Assembly: GCA_045651765.1 (NCBI GenBank)
Contig: JAZRSY010000024.1
Coordinates: 124,001 to 188,000 of the forward strand
Origin: SIG565 sp045651765
GTDB lineage: Bacteria > Bacillota > Clostridia > Oscillospirales > Acutalibacteraceae
Direction: 5' to 3'
Length of the DNA: 64,000 bases
The notes under the pieces are model-generated. The model saw nothing but the letters and a program-made list of their open reading frames with translations. It was not told the origin of the DNA and made no database searches. Position 1 is the first letter of the stretch. Each line of letters begins with the position of its first letter. Positions 43,123 to 52,088 of the stretch are shown here, piece after piece. A program made the translations under genes and the position numbers.

Positions 43123-43538
43123 AAGATGTAATTATTGATATTGTTGGTGCACAAGGGTTTGGTGACCAAAACGATGTTATTGAGCTTTCTACCATTGGTA
43201 AAATGCAACAACGCGAAGGCAAGTTTTTACTAACATATGAAGAAAATGAAACCCTTAAACCAAACACCATTAAAACAACCCTTAAGGCTGATGGTAACAA
43301 CCGAGTTACCATGATACGCTCGGGTGCTATTAACAGCAAACTTGTTATAGAAAAAGGCAAACGAAATACCTGCTTTTACTCTATTCCCCAAGGCGAACTA
43401 ATGTTAGGTATTTTCGGCGAAGAAATAGATAATACACTAAATAATAACGGCGGCAAGGTTAAAATGAGTTACACAATAGATATTGATAACAATTTACTTA
43501 GCAAAAACACCGTTGAAATATCTGTAAAAGAGGTATAA
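43119..43538 (+). CDS. DUF1934 (YwiB-like) beta-barrel protein
   Basis: This 139-residue protein matches the DUF1934 family, a calycin-like barrel of unknown role encoded upstream of argS in many Firmicutes. The start resembles VIIDIVGAQG with LSTIGKMQQREGKFLLTYEE. The later strands include VTMIRSGAINSKLVIEKGKR and a GELMLGIFGEEID segment. It overlaps murI and lies 3 bp before argS. Confidence 0.85.
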   Translation: MKDVIIDIVGAQGFGDQNDVIELSTIGKMQQREGKFLLTYEENETLKPNTIKTTLKADGNNRVTMIRSGAINSKLVIEKGKRNTCFYSIPQGELMLGIFGEEIDNTLNNNGGKVKMSYTIDIDNNLLSKNTVEISVKEV

Positions 43539-43541
43539 ATA

Positions 43542-45227
43542 ATGTCAGAGATAGTAAACATAGCAAAAGAAGAAATTAAAAGCACCATTATTAATGCGGC
43601 TAAAAAAGCAATGGCTAATGGTGTTTTAAATGACTGCGAATTAACCGATTTTAACATTGAAAAGCCGGCCAACCGTGAACATGGTAACTATGCCGTTAAT
43701 GCCGCACTTGCATGGTCTAAATTATTTAGAAATGCACCCCGCAAAATTGCCGAGATTTTAATGGACAACGCCGATTTTAACGGTACATATATTGAAAAAT
43801 ACGAAATTGCCGGCCCCGGTTTTATAAACTTCTTTTTATCAAACAAATTTTATGCCGATATTGTTAACAATGTTAGCACTTTGGGCGAAAACTACGGCAA
43901 TAGTAATTATGGTGGTGGCAAAAAGGTTTTGGTTGAGTTTGTTTCGGCCAATCCAACAGGCCCCATGCACATTGGCAACGCCCGCGGTGGTGCTTTGGGC
44001 GACTGTTTAGCCGCAGTAATGCAAAAAGCCGGTTATAATGTTGAGCGTGAGTTTTACATTAACGACGCCGGCAACCAAATTAATAAATTTGGACTTTCGT
44101 TAGACCTTCGCTACCAACAAATTTATAAAGACGGTATCGAAATGCCCGAAGATTCTTACCACGGCGCCGATATTATTGCCCACGCAAACGAATTTGCAAA
44201 GATTAACGGCGACAAATATATTAACGCACCCGAAGCAGAACGCAGGCAGGCTCTTGTTGATTTTGCACTGCCCAAAAACATACAAGGCTTGCACGATGAC
44301 CTTTTAAAATACCGCATTAAATACGATAATTGGTTTAGAGAAAGCACCCTTCACAAAAGCGGTGAAACTCAAAAAATTATTGAACTTTTAAAACAAAGCG
44401 GCCACACTTACGAAAAAGAAGATGCCCTTTGGTTTAAAGGAAGCGATTATTTTTCAGATGATTTTGTGTTGGTTCGTTCTAACGGTGTGCCAACCTATAT
44501 AGTACCCGATATTGCTTACCACTATAATAAACTTGTAACCCGTGGTTTTGATAAGGCTATTGATATTTTAGGTGCCGACCACCACGGCTATGTTCCAAGG
44601 CTTAAAAGTGCGCTTGTGAGTTTAGGTGTAGATGCCACCCGTTTAGATGTTGTGCTTATGCAAATGGTGCGATTAGTACGAGATGGCGAGGTTATTAAGG
44701 CCTCTAAACGCTCGGGTAAATCAATTACTCTTGTTACCTTGTTAGATGAGGTTCCAATTGACGCCGCAAGGTTCTTTTTCAACCTTAGAGAAGCCAACAG
44801 CCACTTCGATTTCGACCTTGATTTAGCCGTTGAAGAATCCAACCAAAACCCTGTTTATTATGTTCAATACGCCTATGCCAGAATTTGCAGCATTATGCGC
44901 AATTTACAGGCCGACGGCGTAGCCTTTAAAGAACCAACAAATGCCGAATTGGAATTACTTACCACCCCCGAAGAACGCGAGCTTATTTTACATTTATCGG
45001 CCCTTACTGAAGAGGTTGTTGCCGCTGCTAAAGCATATGACCCTGCCAAAATGACACACTATGTAACCGAACTTGCAACAAAGTTCCACAAGTTTTATAA
45101 CGCTTGCCGTGTTCGCGGCATTGAAGAACCGCTTATGATGGCCCGCATTAAACTTTGCAACTGCACCGGCATTGTTATTAAAAATGTGCTTAATTTAATG
45201 AAAATTGAAGCACCCGAAAGTATGTAA
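43542..45227 (+). CDS. argS: Arginyl-tRNA synthetase
   Basis: This 561-residue class I synthetase has an N-terminal Add-1 domain (about 1-110). The HIGH-type motif is ANPTGPMHIGNARGG near residue 138, and the KMSKS loop region reads IKASKRSGKSITL near residue 384. The C-terminal anticodon-binding DALR domain (about 440-561) contains YVQYAYARI and KFYNACRV. Confidence 0.98.
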   Translation: MSEIVNIAKEEIKSTIINAAKKAMANGVLNDCELTDFNIEKPANREHGNYAVNAALAWSKLFRNAPRKIAEILMDNADFNGTYIEKYEIAGPGFINFFLSNKFYADIVNNVSTLGENYGNSNYGGGKKVLVEFVSANPTGPMHIGNARGGALGDCLAAVMQKAGYNVEREFYINDAGNQINKFGLSLDLRYQQIYKDGIEMPEDSYHGADIIAHANEFAKINGDKYINAPEAERRQALVDFALPKNIQGLHDDLLKYRIKYDNWFRESTLHKSGETQKIIELLKQSGHTYEKEDALWFKGSDYFSDDFVLVRSNGVPTYIVPDIAYHYNKLVTRGFDKAIDILGADHHGYVPRLKSALVSLGVDATRLDVVLMQMVRLVRDGEVIKASKRSGKSITLVTLLDEVPIDAARFFFNLREANSHFDFDLDLAVEESNQNPVYYVQYAYARICSIMRNLQADGVAFKEPTNAELELLTTPEERELILHLSALTEEVVAAAKAYDPAKMTHYVTELATKFHKFYNACRVRGIEEPLMMARIKLCNCTGIVIKNVLNLMKIEAPESM

Positions 45228-45241
45228 AAATTAGATATAAT

Positions 45242-45277
45242 AAAAACCTCGCAACAAAAATGTTGCGAGGTTTTTTT
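45242..45277 (+). terminator. Terminator after argS
   Basis: AAAAACCTCGCAACA-AAAA-TGTTGCGAGGTTTTT is a 15-bp stem followed by more T. Nearly the same hairpin recurs at 45894. Confidence 0.92.
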
Positions 45278-45279
45278 AA

Positions 45280-45308
45280 TTGACTTATAATTTAAATTAT
45301 GTTAAAAT
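45280..45308 (+). promoter_or_regulatory. Promoter of the lipoprotein gene
   Basis: TTGACT (45280-45285), a 17-bp spacer and TAAAAT (45303-45308). A short ORF with its own GGAGGTG (GTG TTT TTT AAC TCA TAA) lies in the leader before the real gene; whether it is translated is unknown. Confidence 0.75.
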
Positions 45309-45394
45309 ATTATTAGAATAGTAAACTTAATTGTTTGGAGGTGTAACCGGTGTTTTTTAACTCATAAATAACCTTAATTCAAGGAGGAAAACTT

Positions 45395-45874
45395 ATGAAA
45401 AACCTTAAAAAACTAATTTGTGCAAGTTTATCTTTGCTTTTACTTTTTGCTTTTTGTGGTTGTGCAAACAAAAACGAAAGTTTATTGCACGAAAAAACCG
45501 GCCCCCTGCCTTTTACAGTAACTCCGGCAGAAACTACCGGTATGTTTTTAATTAATGATTTAATATTACCCGATAAAATTGTGCTTTTTGAAGATGGTAT
45601 TGAAAAACAAGTTTTTAATGATAACACAGATGTTGCGTTTTTAAATATTCATAACCAAAACATTGCACGTTACAGTGGCAAAGAGTTAGGTTCACTTAAA
45701 CTTGCTTATAAAGCACAGCTTAAAAACAATAATAAATATTTAATTTATGTTTATAACAATTATGCCACTGTTTACTTTAGTTTAACGAGCCAAGACGATA
45801 ATTTTATTGCTTGCTCGGGTGAATCTTACGGTGTTTTTGAAAAAGCTGACAGTGTTTTAAATACATTAAGTTAA
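45395..45874 (+). CDS. Putative lipoprotein of unknown function
   Basis: I do not recognise this 159-residue protein beyond its signal. It has a basic start (MKNLKKL), a hydrophobic stretch to residue 20 and a lipobox-like FCGC, giving an anchor Cys at residue 23 (or 21). The mature part is mixed alpha/beta with a Leu/Ile-rich centre (MFLINDLILPDKIVLFEDG) and no catalytic motif that I can see. GGAGG lies upstream. The gene stands alone with its own promoter and between two near-identical terminators. Confidence 0.75.
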   Translation: MKNLKKLICASLSLLLLFAFCGCANKNESLLHEKTGPLPFTVTPAETTGMFLINDLILPDKIVLFEDGIEKQVFNDNTDVAFLNIHNQNIARYSGKELGSLKLAYKAQLKNNNKYLIYVYNNYATVYFSLTSQDDNFIACSGESYGVFEKADSVLNTLS

Positions 45875-45893
45875 ATTAAATTAATTAAAAAGA

Positions 45894-45930
45894 AAAACCT
45901 CGCAACCAAAAGGTTGCGAGGTTTTGTTAT
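45894..45930. terminator. Terminator between the lipoprotein gene and gap
   Basis: AAAACCTCGCAACC-AAAA-GGTTGCGAGGTTTT is a 14-bp stem that can serve both convergent genes. It differs from the argS terminator stem by little more than one base pair. Confidence 0.88.
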
Positions 45931-45937
45931 GCTTTAA

Positions 45938-46969
45938 TTAGATTTCTGCAAAGTATTTAATGGTACGAACCATTTGGCTGGTGTAAGAATTTTCGTTATC
46001 GTACCAAGAAACAACCTGAACTTCGTAAAGGTCATCAGAAATTTTGCAAACCATTGTTTGAGTTGCATCGAAGAGTGAACCGTAACGCATACCGATAACA
46101 TCGGAAGAAACGATTTGGTCTTCGTTGTAACCAAAGGAAGCAGAAGCAGCAGCCTTCATAGCAGCGTTGATGCCTTCTTTAGTAACATCGGTGCCTTTAA
46201 CAACAGCAGTAAGAATGGTGGTGGAACCTGTTGGAACAGGAACACGTTGAGCCGAACCAATAAGTTTGCCGTTGAGTTCAGGAATAACAAGGCCGATAGC
46301 CTTAGCAGCACCTGTAGAGTTAGGAACGATGTTAGCAGCGCCAGCACGTGCACGACGAAGGTCGCCCTTGCGGTGAGGACCATCAAGAATCATTTGGTCG
46401 CCGGTGTAAGCGTGGATTGTGCTCATGATACCGCTTTGGATTGGAGCATAATCGTTAAGAACTTTAGCCATTGGAGCTAAGCAGTTGGTTGTGCAAGAAG
46501 CAGCAGAAATAATTGTGTCGTCTGCGGTTAATGTGTTTTCGTTAACGCTGAAAACAATTGTAGGAAGGTCGTTACCTGCAGGAGCAGAAATTACAACCTT
46601 TTTAGCGCCGGCATCAATATGAGCCTGGCTTTTTTCTTTAGAGCAGTAGAAACCTGTGCACTCTAAAACAACATCTACACCGATTTCACCCCAAGGTAAA
46701 TCTTTAGCATCTTTTTCTGCATAGATTTTAAGGGTTTTGCCGTCAACAGTGATAGTACCAGCTTCATCATCAGCCGAAACGGTGTGAAGATTTTCGCCTA
46801 TAGTACCACAGTAACCGCCCTGTGCTGTATCATACTTTAAAAGATTAGCAAGCATAGAGGGTTTTGTAAGGTCGTTAATAGCTACAACATCGTAGCCTTC
46901 TGCACCAAACATTTGACGGAATGCGAGACGACCAATACGGCCGAATCCGTTAATAGCAACTTTAACCAT
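45938..46969 (-). CDS. gap: Glyceraldehyde-3-phosphate dehydrogenase
   Basis: This 343-residue NAD-dependent glycolytic enzyme has GFGRIGRLAFRQMFG at the N-terminus and the catalytic Cys in SAASCTTNCLAPMAKVL near residue 157. STIHAYTGDQMILDGPH, RRARAGAANIVPNSTGAAKA and WYDNENSY follow. AGGAGG lies upstream. Its more GC-rich, regular codon use than its neighbours fits high expression. It is monocistronic, so it is not in a pgk-tpi cluster. Confidence 0.98.
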   Translation of the reverse strand: MVKVAINGFGRIGRLAFRQMFGAEGYDVVAINDLTKPSMLANLLKYDTAQGGYCGTIGENLHTVSADDEAGTITVDGKTLKIYAEKDAKDLPWGEIGVDVVLECTGFYCSKEKSQAHIDAGAKKVVISAPAGNDLPTIVFSVNENTLTADDTIISAASCTTNCLAPMAKVLNDYAPIQSGIMSTIHAYTGDQMILDGPHRKGDLRRARAGAANIVPNSTGAAKAIGLVIPELNGKLIGSAQRVPVPTGSTTILTAVVKGTDVTKEGINAAMKAAASASFGYNEDQIVSSDVIGMRYGSLFDATQTMVCKISDDLYEVQVVSWYDNENSYTSQMVRTIKYFAEI

Positions 46970-47002
46970 TGGAAAATACCTCCTAAAAATATTCTAATAA
47001 GT

Positions 47003-47031
47003 ATTTTACCCTAAAACAAAAAATTTTTCAA
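47003..47031 (-). promoter_or_regulatory. Promoter of gap
   Basis: Minus strand: TTGAAA (47031-47026), a 17-bp spacer, TAAAAT (47008-47003), about 35 bases before the gap start. Confidence 0.8.
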
Positions 47032-47106
47032 GATGTTTTGTTATATTTTTAACATTTTTTTAATAAAATTTAATTTTTTATAATATCCGCATATAATAAC
47101 AACATT

Positions 47107-47670
47107 ATGAATAAAAAAATTATTAATTATTACCCAAAAAATTCCTTAAAAACAATAATTTCACTTAGGAATTTTATAATGAAACAGCATCTTATTGGTA
47201 AAAACACAGAAATTTACAATAATATTTTAAAAAAAATATATTTATTAGAGGGTCTAATTTTTAAAAATGATTTTAACTGTAATATCAATTTAGGTTTATT
47301 AAGCAATATTTTATGCAAAACCGCACATTTAAAAAATAATGAATTTTGTTATGAAATAATTTGTAATAAATCCTGCCACTGCGTTAATTTAAAACTATAC
47401 GAAATTTTGCTTTGCAAAATAATTAAAAACAGCAAAAATGTATTTATAAAAATTAATCAAAACAGTTTTATTTTAAAAACAAAATCGTTTATACCCGACA
47501 ATACATTAAAAATTATTTTTAAAGAACTTGGCGTTTTGTATATAAATAATTTAAGGGGCAATTATATTGAAATAATTGCCCCATTAACACCTGCGAATAA
47601 GACTAATTACTGTTTAAAAAACGAGCTTTATTATTTAAACAATATTTTTTCGCCCTTTAATATTTGCTGA
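47107..47670 (+). CDS. Unrecognised protein, possible histidine-kinase core lacking ATP boxes
   Basis: I do not recognise this 187-residue Lys/Asn/Ile-rich protein with confidence. The N-terminal half looks like a helical hairpin (SLRNFIMKQHLIGKN, then IYNNILKKIYLLEGLI). The second half follows the order of a GHKL ATPase: an N-box-like LYEILLCKIIKNS, a strand FIKINQNSFILKTK, then FIPDNTLKIIFKELG where kinases have IPEEDLPRIFERF. The DxGxG box between them is missing. Spo0B-type phosphotransferases also have such a degenerate core and similar length, but this is speculation. No ribosome site precedes ATG 47107; ATG 47179 has AGGA upstream and is an alternative start. It converges with and overlaps the next gene by 14 bp. 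Confidence 0.55.
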   Translation: MNKKIINYYPKNSLKTIISLRNFIMKQHLIGKNTEIYNNILKKIYLLEGLIFKNDFNCNINLGLLSNILCKTAHLKNNEFCYEIICNKSCHCVNLKLYEILLCKIIKNSKNVFIKINQNSFILKTKSFIPDNTLKIIFKELGVLYINNLRGNYIEIIAPLTPANKTNYCLKNELYYLNNIFSPFNIC

Positions 47671-49228
47671 TTATTGCTTCTGCCACCTTTAAGCCATCAA
47701 CCGCTGCCGATGTAATTCCACCTGCATAGCCTGCTCCCTCGCCGCATGGGTAAAGCCCTAAACAATTAACCGATTGTTTGTCATCATTCCTTAAAATACG
47801 CACGGGCGAAGAACTGCGTGTTTCTGGGAAAACAAGCAAAGCATTAGGACTGGCAAACCCGTCAATTTTTTTATTAAAAATTGGCAAAGCCTCTTTAATA
47901 GATTGTGTTACAAACTCGGGCAACACATTATTAATATTGGATTTTATAACGGCGGGTTTAACGGTGGGTTTAACCATATTGGGCTCGGTTATTTGCTCGC
48001 CTAATAAATCGCCAACGAAACAAAAAGGAACGCCGTTTTTATTATAGGCGGCCGCCTCTATTTTACGTTGCAGTTCAATGCCTTCTAAAACATTATCGCC
48101 CTTTAAATCTTGCGGTTTAACCTCTACTAAAACGGCACTATTGGCGTTTTGACCGTTACGGGCCGAATAACTCATTCCGTTCACACAAGTCATTTCGGCC
48201 TCGCTTGAAGCGTTAATAACCTCGCCGCCGGGGCACATACAAAAAGTATAAACTCCCCTGCCCGAGTTTAAGTGAGTTGCTAACTTATAATCGGCGGGTG
48301 GTAAAAATTTATTGTCGGCAAAATCCCCGTATAAAGCCTTATTAATGTCAGATTGTAAATGCTCAATTCTTGCCCCAACAGAAAATGCCTTACGCTCTAA
48401 CATAATGCCTTTTTCTTTAAGCATTTTATAGGTGTCGCGGGCAGAATGGCCAATGGCTAAGACTAAATCTTCGCAATTAATAGTTTCTAAATTATTGTTT
48501 GCCTTAACCTGTATGCCAACCAAGGCATCATTGTTAATTATAATATCTTCAAGTTTTGTATTAAATTTAATTTCGCCGCCCAAATTTATAATAATTTCAC
48601 GAATATTTTTTACAACATTAACTAAAATATCGGTGCCTATATGTGGCTTTGAATCGTATAAAATATTCTCTTTAGCGCCGTTTTCAAAAAACACATTAAG
48701 CACCTCACGGCACCTAATATCTTTAATGCCGGTGTTTAATTTACCATCGGAAAAGGTGCCGGCACCGCCCTCGCCAAACTGAACATTAGATTCGGGGTTA
48801 ATACTGCCACCTGCAAAAAATTCATTAACGGTTTTTTGACGCGCCTCTACACTTTCGCCACGCTCAATAATAATTGGTTTTAACCCTGCTTTTGCCAAGG
48901 CCAAAGCGGCAAACATACCTGCGGGGCCAAAGCCCACAACAACAGGTCTGTTTTTTGTGTTATTACATTTAAGCCAAGTGTATTCCTGTGGTATATAGTG
49001 TGTTGCTTTTTTGTTGTTTAAAATTAACTTTTTTTCGTTATTATAAACTTCTACTAAAAATGAACAGCAAAAAACAATATTGTTTTTATGTCTTGCGTCC
49101 ACCGATTTTTTGAATAAAACAGCACTTTTAATGTTTTGTTTTTGTGTTTTTAGCACTTTTAAGGCAATATCTTCGGGGTTTGAAAAATTAGTGTTTAATG
49201 GTAAGTTTATATTTTGTAAGAGTATCAT
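47657..49228 (-). CDS. FAD-dependent dehydrogenase of the COG2509 family
   Basis: This 523-residue protein has a dinucleotide-binding motif VVGFGPAGMFAALALAKAG near residue 97, preceded by an N-terminal domain of about 90 residues. The family segments NVQFGEGGAGTFSDGKLNTG and LAIGHSARDTYKMLKEKGI and the C-terminal GLYPCGEGAGYAGGITSAA are clear. Members are widespread but have no settled reaction. It follows the next FAD enzyme by one base, so both share a promoter. Confidence 0.88.
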   Translation of the reverse strand: MILLQNINLPLNTNFSNPEDIALKVLKTQKQNIKSAVLFKKSVDARHKNNIVFCCSFLVEVYNNEKKLILNNKKATHYIPQEYTWLKCNNTKNRPVVVGFGPAGMFAALALAKAGLKPIIIERGESVEARQKTVNEFFAGGSINPESNVQFGEGGAGTFSDGKLNTGIKDIRCREVLNVFFENGAKENILYDSKPHIGTDILVNVVKNIREIIINLGGEIKFNTKLEDIIINNDALVGIQVKANNNLETINCEDLVLAIGHSARDTYKMLKEKGIMLERKAFSVGARIEHLQSDINKALYGDFADNKFLPPADYKLATHLNSGRGVYTFCMCPGGEVINASSEAEMTCVNGMSYSARNGQNANSAVLVEVKPQDLKGDNVLEGIELQRKIEAAAYNKNGVPFCFVGDLLGEQITEPNMVKPTVKPAVIKSNINNVLPEFVTQSIKEALPIFNKKIDGFASPNALLVFPETRSSSPVRILRNDDKQSVNCLGLYPCGEGAGYAGGITSAAVDGLKVAEAIISKY

Positions 49229-49229
49229 A

Positions 49230-50456
49230 TTAAATTCCTTTTAAAATGCTGTTTGCTGCAATAAAGGCCGAAGTCCAAGCCCATTGCAGATTATAGCCAC
49301 CACAGTCGCCGTCAATATCTAAAAGTTCGCCTATAATATAAAGGCCTTTATGTTTTTTAGAGCACATTGTTTGCAAATCAATCTCGGTTAAAGCAATGCC
49401 GCCTGCCGTTACCTGAGAATTAACAAAACCTGTGGTTGAAAGCACCTTGAACTCTAAATTTTTAACTAAGTAACACAATTTTTCTATACTTTTTAATTCT
49501 AACTCGTAAACCTGTATATTAAGCGGTATATTGGCCAATTTTAAAATAACCTGACCCAACCTCTTGTTTAAAAAACCTGTTAAAAAGTCATGGGTAGTTC
49601 TGTTTTTTAAATCTTTAACCCTTTGCAAAAGTATTTCTTTAAGTTGTTGTTCGGTAAAATTTGGTGCACAATCTAACAGCACCTTAAATTCGCCATTATT
49701 TCTTTCAACCTCGCGCGAGAGTGCCATTATTGCAGGGCCCGAAAGACCGTATTCGGTAAATAAAACCTCGTCAAAAGCAGTGTTAATTTTTTTATTATTA
49801 AAATAAAGCGATGCTATCGCATCAATTTTAATACCTTTTAATTGTTTTGTTATTGTGTTTTCGGTTTTAAGTTGTACAATTGCAGGGGTGGTTTTTTCGG
49901 TTTTATAGCCCTTTGATTTTAAAAGCTTAAAAGCCTTACCTGTGCTGCCTAATTTTGCACCGCCTGAATATAGACCTGTTGCAAAAATAATGTTTTTCGC
50001 CTTAATGCTGCTGTTTTCTGTAATAAGGGTATATTCTTGGTTGTTAAATTTAAAATCGGTAACGCAGCAGTTACAAATAATTTCAACACCGTTTTCTTCC
50101 GCAGAAAAACGCAAAGCATCCACAACGCTTGATGCTTGGTACGAAGCAGGATAAGCCTTGCCGTTTTGCTCAAAAACAATTTCTACCCCAATTTTTTTGA
50201 AAAAATCTATGGTGGGTTTTATGCTGTATTTGTTATTTTCAATATTAATTAAATTAGGTGTTTGTGAGTGATAAAAGCAATTATTTAAGTTGCTGTTGGT
50301 AATGTTACACCTGCCGTTACCGGTGGTTATAAGTTTTTTACCAACCCTATCTAACGCCTCTAAAACCACTACATTTAAAGCATTGTTTCGTTGTTTAAGA
50401 TAAACAGCCGCACACAAACCTGCAGCGCCACCGCCAATAACTGCTACATCAAACAT
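49230..50456 (-). CDS. HI0933/BaiN-family flavoprotein
   Basis: This 408-residue FAD protein has VIGGGAAGLCAAVYLKQRN at the N-terminus, GKKLITTGNGRCNITNSN near residue 40 and a C-terminal GELLDIDGDCGGYNLQWAW. These are typical of the HI0933/YhiN family, which includes the bile-acid reductase BaiN and proteins annotated as aminoacetone oxidase. The substrate here is not known. It is first in a two-gene operon. Confidence 0.9.
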   Translation of the reverse strand: MFDVAVIGGGAAGLCAAVYLKQRNNALNVVVLEALDRVGKKLITTGNGRCNITNSNLNNCFYHSQTPNLINIENNKYSIKPTIDFFKKIGVEIVFEQNGKAYPASYQASSVVDALRFSAEENGVEIICNCCVTDFKFNNQEYTLITENSSIKAKNIIFATGLYSGGAKLGSTGKAFKLLKSKGYKTEKTTPAIVQLKTENTITKQLKGIKIDAIASLYFNNKKINTAFDEVLFTEYGLSGPAIMALSREVERNNGEFKVLLDCAPNFTEQQLKEILLQRVKDLKNRTTHDFLTGFLNKRLGQVILKLANIPLNIQVYELELKSIEKLCYLVKNLEFKVLSTTGFVNSQVTAGGIALTEIDLQTMCSKKHKGLYIIGELLDIDGDCGGYNLQWAWTSAFIAANSILKGI

Positions 50457-50489
50457 TAAAACCTACACCTCTTAAAATTTTATGTTATA

Positions 50490-50519
50490 ATTATATATCA
50501 TAATTATTTATATTGTCAA
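50490..50519 (-). promoter_or_regulatory. Promoter of the two FAD enzyme genes
   Basis: Minus strand: TTGACA (50519-50514), an 18-bp spacer, TATAAT (50495-50490). Confidence 0.78.
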
Positions 50520-50523
50520 ATTA

Positions 50524-50552
50524 TTGATTTTTTAAAAACAAAGGTTTATAAT
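50524..50552 (+). promoter_or_regulatory. Promoter of the SDR-DUF554 unit
   Basis: TTGATT (50524-50529), a 17-bp spacer, TATAAT (50547-50552). Its -35 lies back to back with the opposing promoter. Confidence 0.75.
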
Positions 50553-50580
50553 TAGTTTAAAAATTTGGAGGCTAATTAAT

Positions 50581-51339
50581 ATGAATATTGCTGTTGTTAC
50601 AGGCGCTTCCTCGGGGCTTGGGGAAGAATTTGTCAAACAAATTAATAATACATATAAAAATTTAGACGAAATTTGGCTTATTGCACGCCGTAAAGAGCGG
50701 CTTAAAGAAATTGCAAAAAGCATTACTATTCCCTGCCGAATTTTAGCGCTGGATATAACTAAAGATGCAGATATTGCCCTTTTAAACCAAACACTTAATG
50801 ACATTAAGCCTAATGTTAAAATTCTTGTAAATAATGCAGGTTACGGCAAACTTGGGAATTTTGAAGATTTAGATATTAATGATAATAGCGGTATGATAAA
50901 ACTTAATTGCCAAGCCTTAACCGTTATTACACAAACTATATTGCCTTTTATGTCAGAAAAGTCCGAGATAATTAACATAAGCTCAATTGCGTCTTTTGTG
51001 CCAAATGCAAGAATGGCAGTTTACTGCTCGACAAAGGCGTATGTTACAAGCTTTTCAAGAGCATTAAGGCACGAATTAAAACCCAGAAAGATTAATGTTT
51101 TAGCCGTTTGCCCCGGCCCCATGGCTACAGAATTTTTAAGAATTGCCGACATTACCCCGGGAGCCAGCCATACTTTTGACACACTGCCATTTGTTAAGGC
51201 TGAAAATGTTGCTAAAAAATCTATTATTGCTTCCAAAAAAGGCAGAGCGGTTTATACAAATCGTGTGTTTTATAAATTTTACAGATTTTTAAGCCGAATT
51301 GTCCCCCACAAAATTCTAATGTTATTTAGTGCAACTTAA
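50581..51339 (+). CDS. Short-chain dehydrogenase/reductase (COG0300 type)
   Basis: This 252-residue SDR has VTGASSGLGEEF at residues 5-16, NNAGYGKLG near 85, the catalytic INISSIAS and YCSTKAYV, and CPGPMATEF. The hydrophobic C-terminal region fits the DltE/YqjQ-like subgroup. The substrate is unknown. GGAGG lies upstream. It is followed 12 bp later by the DUF554 gene. Confidence 0.85.
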   Translation: MNIAVVTGASSGLGEEFVKQINNTYKNLDEIWLIARRKERLKEIAKSITIPCRILALDITKDADIALLNQTLNDIKPNVKILVNNAGYGKLGNFEDLDINDNSGMIKLNCQALTVITQTILPFMSEKSEIINISSIASFVPNARMAVYCSTKAYVTSFSRALRHELKPRKINVLAVCPGPMATEFLRIADITPGASHTFDTLPFVKAENVAKKSIIASKKGRAVYTNRVFYKFYRFLSRIVPHKILMLFSAT

Positions 51340-51351
51340 AGGAGTTTTACA

Positions 51352-52059
51352 ATGCAAACCATCAAAACAATACTGCTAAGCGGTGCCGTTATTAACTTTA
51401 TTTTGGTTATTATGGGAGCGCTTGTTGGTTTATTTTTCAAAAAAGGCATACCACAAAAAATTAAAAATTCCCTGGTTACAGGTATGGGGCTTTGTGTTCT
51501 ATTAATCGGAATTGATGGTATGCTCAATAACGATACCAACATTTTAATTATAATAATTTCGATAGCACTTGGGGTCATAATTGGCGAATTACTTGACATT
51601 GATGAGTTTATTAACAAAATATCATTAAAACTTGAAAAATTTGTTAATATAAAAAATGGCAATGCAAAGATAGCCGAAGGTTTTGTTTCGGCTACGCTTT
51701 TATTTTGCATTGGTGCCATGACCATTGTCGGCTCAATTGAAAGTGGTATTAACGGCAACAATACCACACTTTATTCAAAATCGGTTATTGACTGTATTTC
51801 GGCCATTCCTTTAGCTTCAACCCTTGGTTTGGGCGTTTTGCTTTCCTGTCTGCCCGTTTTAATTATTGAGGGCGGTTTAACACTGCTGGCAGTGGTGGTT
51901 TCACCAATATTAACCCAGGAAATAATTTTACATATGTCGGTAACGGGTTCAATATTAATTACTGCGCTGGCCCTTAATATGTTAGGAATTACAAAAATAA
52001 AGGTTATGAATTTTGTGCCTGCCATATTTTTACCAATAATTATTTGTTATATAATTTAA
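51352..52059 (+). CDS. DUF554 membrane protein (YqgA/YdfK-like)
   Basis: This 235-residue protein has about seven hydrophobic helices and matches DUF554: LSGAVINFILVIMGALVGL at the start, LGVIIGELLDID near residue 80, and FVSATLLFCIGAMTIVGSIE followed by SVIDCISAIPLASTLG. It is probably a transporter-like protein of unknown substrate. AAAGGAG lies upstream. Confidence 0.9.
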   Translation: MQTIKTILLSGAVINFILVIMGALVGLFFKKGIPQKIKNSLVTGMGLCVLLIGIDGMLNNDTNILIIIISIALGVIIGELLDIDEFINKISLKLEKFVNIKNGNAKIAEGFVSATLLFCIGAMTIVGSIESGINGNNTTLYSKSVIDCISAIPLASTLGLGVLLSCLPVLIIEGGLTLLAVVVSPILTQEIILHMSVTGSILITALALNMLGITKIKVMNFVPAIFLPIIICYII

Positions 52060-52087
52060 AATCCGAGGTTTAAACCTCGGATTTTTT
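52058..52087. terminator. Bidirectional terminator between DUF554 and trmB
   Basis: AAAATCCGAGGTT pairs with AACCTCGGATTTT, with T tracts on both strands; it ends two bases before the trmB stop. Confidence 0.88.
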
Positions 52088-52088
52088 A

